Part shown: piece by piece, positions 8,271-15,233 of the stretch | Layout of the letters: each line of letters starts with the position of its first letter | How positions within the stretch are numbered: position 1 is the stretch's first letter | Assembly (NCBI GenBank): GCA_964583765.1 | Contig: CAZOWW010000056.1 | Coordinates: 1-35,410, forward strand | From: CAZOWW01 sp964583765 | GTDB taxonomy: Bacteria; Actinomycetota; Actinomycetes; Actinomycetales; Kineosporiaceae | Direction of reading: 5' to 3' | DNA: 35,410 nt | The notes under the pieces: model-generated | What the model was told of the DNA's origin: nothing | What the model saw: only the letters and a program-made list of their open reading frames with translations | Database searches by the model: none | Program-made: the position numbers and the translations under genes

Positions 8271-8412
8271 CAAGGGGCTTGCGGAAATAGACCCGGGCGG
8301 GTAGCCCATCGACAAGCCGCGGGGGAGCGGCACGAAGTCGACTCGTGGGAAGTGACTCAAAGACGAGAGCTGCCTCGGGCCTTACGAGCGCTCGAGTGAA
8401 CGAGTCGTGATG

Positions 8413-8429
8413 CTTCGGTGTCCCCGAAG
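8413..8429 (+). promoter_or_regulatory. Small hairpin directly upstream of a ribosome binding site
   Basis: CTTCGG and CCGAAG pair around a 5-nt loop. The hairpin runs into the Shine-Dalgarno sequence GGGAGG (8430-8435) that serves GTG 8443. It could tune translation of the first gene of the operon or be incidental. Confidence 0.3.
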
Positions 8430-8442
8430 GGAGGTGTTGGAA

Positions 8443-8571
8443 GTGATCCCCATTCAGGCACGTGTCATGAACGCTGCACATCGAATCATGGAATGGGTGA
8501 TGTCCTATGGTATTCCAACATCTCTTACCGATCGGAATCCGGTGGCGACTCGAGGTCTTCGCCACCGCTGA
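8443..8571 (+). CDS. Small ORF (42 aa) at the head of the conjugation operon
   Basis: GTG 8443 lies 7 nt behind a strong Shine-Dalgarno sequence (GGGAGG). The frame encodes 42 residues, including ARVMNAAHRIMEWVMSYGIP and ending RHR before TGA 8569. The middle is a possible amphipathic helix. Codon use is much less GC-biased than in the neighbours (ATT, ACA, TCT, CTT, GAT and AAT occur), unlike a chance frame in this DNA. It overlaps the N-terminal coding region of the 515-residue gene by 65 bp in another frame, so one of the two starts is probably misplaced or the genes are coupled. No function is assigned. Confidence 0.5.
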   Translation: MIPIQARVMNAAHRIMEWVMSYGIPTSLTDRNPVATRGLRHR

Positions 8572-10054
8572 TCCGCGGCGATCACCGCGACCCTCCGCCC
8601 CCGAAACGCACCCGGTCCCCACCAGCGGTCCGAGAATCGGCACGGGCCAGCTGAGCCACGGGGTGGCCGGCTTCCTGACACATCCAGGGCGCGGGATCCG
8701 CGACCTGCTGGGGCACAGCTGGGCGCTGGCCTGGCCGTGGGTCACCGTTGCCGTCGTCCTCACAGCGTCCTTCGCGGTGGGGGTGCGGATCCGGCGCCGC
8801 AGGGGCTGGCGTGAGCACCGCGCCAACGCTCGATGGGTCCAGGTCGTCCCCCCGTTGGCGGTGGATCCGGGCGCGGGGCAGGTGCTCTGGCATCAGTTGA
8901 TCGGCATGCTCAGCCCCGGTGGTTCCGCGAGCCGGGTCCGGGCGCTGAGCTGGGAACTGCACGCCACGTGCGAGCGGGTGCAGGCCGCCATGTGGGCTCC
9001 CGGCAACCTGCCAGCGGGCGACGTCGCGATGACCCTGCGAGGTGCCTTCCCGCGCGCCGCGACCCGCGTGGGGTCACTGCTGGTTCGGCCCGACCAGGCG
9101 CCGAACCAGGGGGTTGCTGCATCGCCGCCGCATCGGATCCTCGATCGTGCGCCGCGCACACGGGAGCGCGTGGCCGCGGGGTATCTCGTGGTTCCGCGCC
9201 AGGACATGTGGCAACCACTCCTGGCCCCGACCGGGCAGGGGACAGCCCGCACGTCATCGGGCGTGAGCTCCCGGCAGGCGCAGGACGGCCTCGCAATGAT
9301 CGCAATGGCGTTGGCGGCGACGCCGCGGGGATACGCCAGCATCGTCCAGGTCCTCGCCCGTCCGCCCCGCCACGGCACGCGCACAGCGGGCGCCCACATG
9401 CGACATGTGGACCCCGGCTCCGGCAGGGTCCGCTCCAGCGGCCCAGTACAGCGCGCGCTCGATCTGAGCGTCCGGGTGCCCGCATTCGTGCTGCGGGAGG
9501 TGCTCGACGTCCTGACACCGGGTTCGCATCCTTCTCACACGAGCAGTCCCACTGCACGCCCGGCGCCCGATCCTGTGGTCCAAGCCCGACAACGCGCGGC
9601 AGCGGCCAAGGCTGCCTGTGAGTTCGTGGAGGTCTGCGTGCGGGTCGTGGTCACCGGCGCAAGCCGACGGGTGTGCCGGGAGCATGCCTGGCTGGTGGCC
9701 AACGCCCATCGCGCGGCGTTGACGGGCCAAGCGCTGGGCGCCGTGGGAGTCGCAGATCTCGACGTCCGGGTCCGCGACCACGCCCTTGGCAACGGCGCGC
9801 GGCTGTGGCTGGGCGGGAATCGGGCCGGGCATCGGGGCGGATGGTTCGTGGCCACCGCCAGTGAGCTCGGCGCCCTTGCACGGCTGCCTGTCCAGCCGAG
9901 TCTGCACGGATTCGACATCGCCGGCGCACCCCACCTTCCGGCCCCGGCCCAGGTGCCGCGCCTGCACACCGGCCGACCGCGACCGACGAGTGCCGTCTCG
10001 GGGTCGGACGACCAGGACGACGGCCTGTCCACCGACGGCTGGGAGGCTGCGTGA
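8507..10054 (+). CDS. Putative membrane-anchored conjugation protein of an integrative element
   Basis: The longest frame gives 515 residues. One strong membrane segment lies at about residues 74-95 (WPWVTVAVVLTASFAVGV), followed by the basic stop-transfer RIRRRRGWREHR, so most of the protein is probably cytoplasmic. The rest is an alpha/beta domain of unknown fold. In actinobacterial integrative elements a protein of this layout commonly precedes the transfer ATPase, as here, where its TGA overlaps the GTG of the ATPase gene. That suggests a role in the same transfer complex. The start is uncertain: ATG 8507 has no ribosome site and the first ~55 residues look noncoding. A start nearer 8660, just before the membrane segment, is possible. 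Confidence 0.65.
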   Translation: MVFQHLLPIGIRWRLEVFATADPRRSPRPSAPETHPVPTSGPRIGTGQLSHGVAGFLTHPGRGIRDLLGHSWALAWPWVTVAVVLTASFAVGVRIRRRRGWREHRANARWVQVVPPLAVDPGAGQVLWHQLIGMLSPGGSASRVRALSWELHATCERVQAAMWAPGNLPAGDVAMTLRGAFPRAATRVGSLLVRPDQAPNQGVAASPPHRILDRAPRTRERVAAGYLVVPRQDMWQPLLAPTGQGTARTSSGVSSRQAQDGLAMIAMALAATPRGYASIVQVLARPPRHGTRTAGAHMRHVDPGSGRVRSSGPVQRALDLSVRVPAFVLREVLDVLTPGSHPSHTSSPTARPAPDPVVQARQRAAAAKAACEFVEVCVRVVVTGASRRVCREHAWLVANAHRAALTGQALGAVGVADLDVRVRDHALGNGARLWLGGNRAGHRGGWFVATASELGALARLPVQPSLHGFDIAGAPHLPAPAQVPRLHTGRPRPTSAVSGSDDQDDGLSTDGWEAA

Positions 10055-11988
10055 GCGGCATCCAGGCAGCGCGTCCGCTGCCGCCCGAGGACCCCACCCC
10101 GCCGTCCCACCCTCCGACATCCGACGCCCGTAGCACCCTGCCGGTTCGCCGTCCGGCGCCCGAGGTCAGGACGCACGCTCCGGCTCGCCGTGGGCCGGAC
10201 GACCATGTGACGGGGAACCGGCCGCGCATGCGCCTGGTACCACCACAGGATCCCCGCCGCAGCATCCCCAAGCCGCTGGGCGTGGCTGACGACCTGAGCG
10301 CTGGGGCGACAGCGCGCGGTGACGTGGAGGTGATCGGTCTGGGGGTGGCCGATGCCCGGCACCACCTGCACATCCTGGGCCCGACCGGCACGGGCAAATC
10401 GACGCTGCTGCTGCGGTTGATCCTGGCCGATGCGATGGCCGGGCGCGGCGTGGCGGTGATCGACCCGCACGGGGATCTGGCGCTGAAGGTCCTGACGCGG
10501 CTGCCGGCCTCGTGCCGGGACCGGCTGATCCTGATCGACCCGGACGAGTCGGCGGCACCAGCCTCGTGGAACGTCCTGGACCCGACCGGGCTGGGCGGGG
10601 AACTGGTGACTGAGCACCTGGTCGGCACCCTGCACCGCCTGTATGCGGCGGCCTGGGGCCCGCGCCTGGAGGACACCCTGCGCGCGGCCTGCCTGACCCT
10701 GACCCACCCGGTCAACCGGCAGGTCTGGGGCCCGCACGGGGCACCGACCCTGGCCGACATCCCCACGGTCTTGACCAACCCGCGGTTCCGCGCCCGCCTC
10801 GTCCGGTCGGTGACGCGGGTCGATCCCGGTGGGCTGGGGGCGTTCTGGGCCGCGTACGAGGCGCTGACCCCCGCGCAGGCGAGCGTGGCCGGCGGGCCGG
10901 TGCTGTCCAAGCTGCGGGCGGTGACCTCCCGGCGGTTCGCGATGGACCTGCTCGGGGTGGCCCCCTCGACCATCGACCTGGCTGAGGTCCTGGACGGCGG
11001 GATCCTGATCGCCCGCCTGCCCAAGGGCATCCTGGGCGAGGACACCACCCGCCTGGTCGGTTCGCTGCTGCTGACCGGCCTGTGGCAGGCCGCCACGGCC
11101 CGCACCCGGCAGGAGGAGACCGACCGGCTGGATGCGGCGATCTACGCCGATGAGTGCCACAACTTCTTGCACCTGCCGATCGGCCTGGACGACGCCCTGG
11201 CCGAGGCCCGCTCCTACCGGCTGTCCTGGACCTTGGCCCACCAACACCTGGGCCAGTTGCCCAAGCCCATGGCCGACGCGTTGGACGCGAACGCCCGCAA
11301 CAAGATCTACTTTACGCTCTCCCCGCAGGACGCCCACCAGTTGGCTCGCCATACCGCCCCGCACCTGATTCCCGAGGACCTCACCCAGCTCGAGGCTTTC
11401 CAGATCGCCTGTCGCGTCATGGCCAACGGTCACTATGCGCGGGCGTTCACCCTGCGCACCCTTCCCGCCCCACCCGCCGACCCCCACGCCCTGGCCGCCG
11501 CCAGAGACGCGGCCCGGGCCCGGGGCCTGAGCGCCCAGGCTCGCGAGGACCACGCCGTCCGCCGCCGTCGCCTGCTGCTGGGAACCGACCCGACCACTCA
11601 CCTGCGCCACGACCTCCACGACCGGTACGACGGGTGGGACACCCGTGGCGACCAGGCCACGCCGGACGACTGGGATCAGCCGGAGGACTGGGCCGAACCT
11701 GACGAGAGCGACGAGCAGGACGGCGTCGTGGATCGATCCGGCCTGGACCCCGACGGTGCGCGGGACGGCGACGGGCGCGACCGGGAACACGGCGGCCTGG
11801 TGTCGGCCTCACCCCACCAGGTGAGTGAGGATGGCGAGTCCGACGCCCACCAGGGCGCCCATCGACCCGCCCACTGGCCCACCGTGGACCCGGCGACCCA
11901 CTGGGCGAGGCCGGTAAGGACGAATCCGCAGGTCAACGACCCTACCGACCCGGACGCCGCGTCCCCGACTGACTGGTGGTCACTGTGA
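10051..11988 (+). CDS. Conjugative DNA-transfer ATPase (HerA/TraD/VirD4-like)
   Basis: This 645-residue P-loop ATPase is expected to pump or couple DNA during conjugation. Walker A is GPTGTGKST at residues 110-118, and VAVIDPHGDLA at about 134-144 is typical of HerA/VirD4-type motors. Walker B is AAIYADECHNF with D367/E368. RSYRLSWTLAHQHLGQLPK is the sensor region. The N-terminal ~70 residues are Pro/Arg-rich and no membrane segment is visible, so membrane anchoring may come from the preceding protein. The last ~130 residues are acidic low complexity. The start GTG 10051 overlaps the upstream stop (GTGA), implying translational coupling. The gene sits in an operon ending with the integrase. 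Confidence 0.85.
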   Translation: MSGIQAARPLPPEDPTPPSHPPTSDARSTLPVRRPAPEVRTHAPARRGPDDHVTGNRPRMRLVPPQDPRRSIPKPLGVADDLSAGATARGDVEVIGLGVADARHHLHILGPTGTGKSTLLLRLILADAMAGRGVAVIDPHGDLALKVLTRLPASCRDRLILIDPDESAAPASWNVLDPTGLGGELVTEHLVGTLHRLYAAAWGPRLEDTLRAACLTLTHPVNRQVWGPHGAPTLADIPTVLTNPRFRARLVRSVTRVDPGGLGAFWAAYEALTPAQASVAGGPVLSKLRAVTSRRFAMDLLGVAPSTIDLAEVLDGGILIARLPKGILGEDTTRLVGSLLLTGLWQAATARTRQEETDRLDAAIYADECHNFLHLPIGLDDALAEARSYRLSWTLAHQHLGQLPKPMADALDANARNKIYFTLSPQDAHQLARHTAPHLIPEDLTQLEAFQIACRVMANGHYARAFTLRTLPAPPADPHALAAARDAARARGLSAQAREDHAVRRRRLLLGTDPTTHLRHDLHDRYDGWDTRGDQATPDDWDQPEDWAEPDESDEQDGVVDRSGLDPDGARDGDGRDREHGGLVSASPHQVSEDGESDAHQGAHRPAHWPTVDPATHWARPVRTNPQVNDPTDPDAASPTDWWSL

Positions 11989-13079
11989 CCCCGCCTGCTG
12001 CCGGGCGGGAACCGGCCACGACCGGCCTCGGTCCTGCGGCCGCGGCCCTGGCCCACCTGCGCCACCTGACCCCTCGGGACCGCTACCTGTTGGAGATCCT
12101 GGCCCAACATCTGGTGCTCACCGCCGAGCAGATCGCCAGGCTGTGTTTCGAGGACCCCAACACTGCCCGCAAGCGTCTGGTCCTGTTGACCCGCCGCGGG
12201 ATCCTGGACCGCTTCCGCGCCAGCGTCTACCCCGGATCACAGGCCTGGCGCTACACCCTGGGACATGTCGGGGCGAGCATGCTCGTTGCTCGCACCGACC
12301 GGCCGCTGCCACGCCCGGGCGCCCACGCGGAACGGATCCTGCGTCTGGCCCAGTCTCCGCGCCTGGATCACCTGCTCGGCGTCAACGACTTCTTCGTCTC
12401 CCTGATCCACCAGGCCCGCACCCAACCAGCCCACGGGTACGCCCTCGTGGGCTGGCACAACGAGCGATGGGCCACGGCCCACTGCGCCGGCCTGGCCCGC
12501 CCCGACGCGATGGGCACCTGGGCCCAGCGCGACCCGGGCACCGCGCCACCCCACCCAGCGCCGGCACCGCTGCGCGCACCCTCCGGACCCACTGGCCCCA
12601 GTGCCCAGCCCGCAGGCCCCCTCGCGCGGCCGATCACCTCGGCCCCGGCGTCCCCGGGGACACGGCCGCGTCCCCGAACCTCGCGGGAGATCACGTTCTT
12701 CCTCGAACACGACACCGGCACCGAACCGCTCTCCCGGCTCCTGGACAAGCTGCCCGGCTACGCAGAGGCCGCGCGAGGCGACGGCCCGGACCACCCCGTC
12801 CTGTTCTGGTTGGGATCCCGCCGGCGCGAGGCGATCCTCCAGGACCGCCTGTCCCGGACCCGGACCACCCTCAAGATCGCCACCGCGACCCGGCAGTACG
12901 CCGACGAGACCGGCACCGGCCCTGCCGGGGCGCTGTGGTGGATCCCCGGCCAGCACCAGCGGCTCCAGCTCATCGACCTGCCCACCGCATACGCCCGCAC
13001 GAGCACCACCGGCACAGCGATCAGGCCCAGCGCCGGTCCCAGCAGCGGCCCTGACCCCGCAGCCGGGAGGGTCGCCTGA
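11985..13079 (+). CDS. Replication-relaxation family protein
   Basis: The N-terminal ~130 residues match the replication-relaxation family (PF13814). They form a winged-helix-like region LTPRDRYLLEILAQHLVLTA, with AEQIARLCF and ARKRLVLLTRRGILDRF. Such proteins occur in actinobacterial and firmicute plasmids and integrative elements and are thought to be initiators or relaxosome helpers; the biochemical role is poorly known. A Pro/Ala-rich linker (about 190-230) separates a C-terminal nuclease-like region with EITFFLEHDTGTEPLSRL, where the acidic residues resemble a PD-(D/E)XK core. GTG 11985 overlaps the previous TGA. GTG 11976, three codons upstream, is the alternative. The length is 364 residues. 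Confidence 0.75.
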   Translation: MTPPAAGREPATTGLGPAAAALAHLRHLTPRDRYLLEILAQHLVLTAEQIARLCFEDPNTARKRLVLLTRRGILDRFRASVYPGSQAWRYTLGHVGASMLVARTDRPLPRPGAHAERILRLAQSPRLDHLLGVNDFFVSLIHQARTQPAHGYALVGWHNERWATAHCAGLARPDAMGTWAQRDPGTAPPHPAPAPLRAPSGPTGPSAQPAGPLARPITSAPASPGTRPRPRTSREITFFLEHDTGTEPLSRLLDKLPGYAEAARGDGPDHPVLFWLGSRRREAILQDRLSRTRTTLKIATATRQYADETGTGPAGALWWIPGQHQRLQLIDLPTAYARTSTTGTAIRPSAGPSSGPDPAAGRVA

Positions 13080-13792
13080 TGGCCGCCGCCCCCGTCACGG
13101 CCCGCCCGGCCGGGGAGCCCTGGGCGGCAGTCGCCGACCACGTCCCTGTCACCGACGACGCCACTGTCGCCTTGTCCGCCCCGGGCGTGGCCCCCGCCTC
13201 TGGCAGAGGAGTGCGCGTGGCGGTCACGGTGACCGGCGCGCTGATCGGGGCGTGCGCGTTCGCGTTCTCCTTCGGCAACGTCTGGCACCTTGCCCTGGCC
13301 TGGGGTGTGCCCGCACCGATCGCCCCGCTGATTGCTCCCATGCTGGACATCTCCGTGGTCGGGCTGATGATCTCGATCCGGAACCTCGCGCTCAACGGCA
13401 TCAGCGCCCGGCGCCTGTGGGGCGCCCGGTTCCTGATGCTCGTCTGCGCCGCCACCACCTGGGGACTGAACATCGCCCAAGCCGCCCTGGCCCATCGCTG
13501 GGGAGGCGTGGTCATCGACTCCGTCGCCCCGGCACAACTACTCGGCTGGGCCGAGGTCGGCCCCACCCTGCTGCGCTTGTCCGCAACCCCGACCCCGGAA
13601 GCCCCGCGCCGGCCCATGGCGGCGGCCCCGGCCCGACCCGCCAGCGCACGAACCAGGGCAGGGCGCACACCACCAGCGCACTTGCCCCGCCTACACCTGG
13701 GCGCGGACGGGCTCACCCTCACCGACCCCACCAGCCACCGCGACTCCCCGGTCGATGAGCTCCCGGCCCTCTCACCGCGGAGGGCATCATGA
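13079..13792 (+). CDS. DUF2637 (SpdA-like) membrane protein
   Basis: This 237-residue protein has four predicted membrane segments at about residues 45-67, 78-100, 114-134 and 145-168. It matches the DUF2637 family found in actinobacterial plasmids and integrative elements and often linked to intra-mycelial plasmid spread. The segment with FSFGNVWHLAL and PMLDISVVGLMI is the characteristic part. The C-terminal ~70 residues are a Pro/Arg-rich cytoplasmic tail. Its ATG overlaps the previous stop as TGATG, and its own stop overlaps the next start as ATGA. It probably works at the membrane with the ATPase. Confidence 0.8.
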   Translation: MAAAPVTARPAGEPWAAVADHVPVTDDATVALSAPGVAPASGRGVRVAVTVTGALIGACAFAFSFGNVWHLALAWGVPAPIAPLIAPMLDISVVGLMISIRNLALNGISARRLWGARFLMLVCAATTWGLNIAQAALAHRWGGVVIDSVAPAQLLGWAEVGPTLLRLSATPTPEAPRRPMAAAPARPASARTRAGRTPPAHLPRLHLGADGLTLTDPTSHRDSPVDELPALSPRRAS

Positions 13793-14916
13793 GCAACCGC
13801 CCACACGGTCCGCGGCGGCTGCGCCTTGTGTCCGCCGTCCGCCGTGAGAGTGCCGTCAACGCACATGACGACCTCGGCAGAACCCACGCGGACGCGGACA
13901 CGCCTGACCAAGCCCCATTCGGGCGCGTCGCCGACCCCAGCAGCGAGTCCCAGACCACTCCGGAGCCCGTCGCCGACACTGGTGCGCCGATCGAGGTCGC
14001 CCCGGAGGTCGTGCGGGCCTTGGGGGCCGGCGTTGTCCTGCGCATCCGAGCAGAAGCCGCCCGCGATCTCGACGAGTACCGGTGCTGCATCTGCGAGGAA
14101 ACGGCGAACATCGCCGACGTCCGTGCCGCTCTGGTCGTCCTGCGCTACGCCAACGACATCCTGATCGCACGATTCGCGCACCCCGAGTGCAGCCCATCGG
14201 CCGTCCTGAGCCTGCTGCGCGAACGCGTCGACCACTCGCACCGGCTCCGCGCGACCTGCTGGCTGCGCCCCGACACCGCAGACGACCTGCCCCAGGCCGT
14301 ACTCGTCCTCAGCCACGACGTGCGGGCCTGGCCCCGCGCCCGAGCCACCAATGCCATCGAGGGACACGACCGGGCCCTGCGCCTGATCGGGTTCACGCCC
14401 CTGCAGGACCTCGAGCAGACCCCGCCCACCCTGAAGGAACTGACCCTGTCGCTGGGCCCGGGCGACGCGATCCGCCTGGCTCACCCCCACGGCGTCCTCT
14501 ACGACGGCACCGCGTCCCGACCGCCCAGTTGGCACGAGGCCGCCGTCCGCGACGGGCAGGTCACCGTGCTCGCAGGCACGGCCCTGCCCGAGCAACACCC
14601 GAGTCCACCCGCTGACACCACCCGGAAAGGCGTTCAGTCCCTGGATGCCATCGGGCTCAGCGGCGACGGACGGGACGGCGACCGACGCGAGGACCGCGAC
14701 GACGCCCCGGGCACCGATCATCCCGAGCACACCGGCCAGCACTTTCGACGGGAGCTGGCCCGAGCGGCGGGGGAGGGGCGCATCCTGGCGGCAACCGCCC
14801 TCATAGGTCTCTGGCAGGAACGTGACGCGCCGGATCCGGCATCGGGCTCGTCCGCAGGCGACGCTGAGACCGGCGACCAATCGTGGCCTTCACCGGCCTC
14901 CGCGAGGCGCGCATGA
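13789..14916 (+). CDS. Hypothetical protein with Cys/His cluster
   Basis: The 375-residue product is not recognised. Residues 1-75 are disordered. A CCIC...HPEC cluster lies at about 98-135 and could bind zinc in a treble-clef-like fold. The middle region (about 140-280) is a compact alpha/beta domain with ATCWLRPDTADDLPQAVLVL. The last ~90 residues are acidic and disordered. It starts at ATG 13789 with an ATGA overlap and sits between the DUF2637 and recombinase genes, so it belongs to the element's operon. A DNA-binding or regulatory role is only a guess from the cluster. Confidence 0.6.
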   Translation: MSNRPHGPRRLRLVSAVRRESAVNAHDDLGRTHADADTPDQAPFGRVADPSSESQTTPEPVADTGAPIEVAPEVVRALGAGVVLRIRAEAARDLDEYRCCICEETANIADVRAALVVLRYANDILIARFAHPECSPSAVLSLLRERVDHSHRLRATCWLRPDTADDLPQAVLVLSHDVRAWPRARATNAIEGHDRALRLIGFTPLQDLEQTPPTLKELTLSLGPGDAIRLAHPHGVLYDGTASRPPSWHEAAVRDGQVTVLAGTALPEQHPSPPADTTRKGVQSLDAIGLSGDGRDGDRREDRDDAPGTDHPEHTGQHFRRELARAAGEGRILAATALIGLWQERDAPDPASGSSAGDAETGDQSWPSPASARRA

Positions 14917-15233
14917 ATGCACCTCGCGCGACGAACCGAGGCGACGAGCCGACACTGCCCAGCGAAACAACGAAGACCGGAGAAGTCCCGGCGACAGAAC
15001 TGCGACTGCGGGCGATTCGTGGAAGCATTTCACCCGCGTCACCCATCGAATCATCCCCGTCGGGAGATCCCATTGCTCAATCGGCCGGTGCCCGGCGCGG
15101 GCTCCGGGTGGACCTGCCGGCCGAACTCCCACCGTTGACCCCACAGGCGGCCCGGGCCCTGCTGAACGTGCTGCTCACCGCCGCCCGCCAGCGAGGGATC
15201 ACCGCCGATGCCGACCATCAGGAGGCCGCATGA
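14913..15233 (+). CDS. Small hypothetical protein preceding the serine recombinase
   Basis: The 106-residue product begins MNAPRATNRG at ATG 14913, overlapping the previous stop as ATGA. The frame extends upstream to ATG 14883, but the coupled start is preferred. The N-terminal 60 residues look disordered. The C-terminal ~40 form one helix-rich unit with LPPLTPQAARALLNVLLTAA. It overlaps the recombinase start by 4 bp. By position it could be an accessory or directionality factor for the recombinase, but no family supports that. Confidence 0.6.
   Translation: MNAPRATNRGDEPTLPSETTKTGEVPATELRLRAIRGSISPASPIESSPSGDPIAQSAGARRGLRVDLPAELPPLTPQAARALLNVLLTAARQRGITADADHQEAA

Larger units (their letters stand above)
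7728..8442. other. Long intergenic region upstream of the conjugation operon
   Basis: About 715 bases hold no gene I can support. Open frames exist on the minus strand (for example 7737-8360), but they are rich in Pro, Arg and Ser with no recognisable family, as expected by chance at this GC content. The part 8100-8440 is less GC-rich. It contains a TTGACA hexamer (8228-8233), a palindrome (8244-8270) and a small hairpin before the ribosome site of the first small gene. The left end of the integrative element probably lies here or in the genes to the left. I found no second copy of the tRNA-Leu 3' end. Confidence 0.5.

Noticed and set aside
7737..8360. Minus-strand frames in the gap before the element operon
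   Set aside because: Pro/Arg/Ser-rich, no conserved-looking segments or start signals.
9535..11790. Very long minus-strand open frame antisense to the transfer ATPase
   Set aside because: Val/Gly/Gln/Arg-rich, no motif, fully antisense to well-supported genes; expected at this GC content.
13021..14880. Long minus-strand frame across the DUF2637 and hypothetical genes
   Set aside because: Runs antisense through several coupled genes; composition typical of a noncoding frame.
14822..15229. Upstream extension of the serine recombinase
   Set aside because: The extension reads through two hypothetical genes with Arg/Pro-rich sequence; ATG 15230 gives the normal family start and an ATGA overlap.
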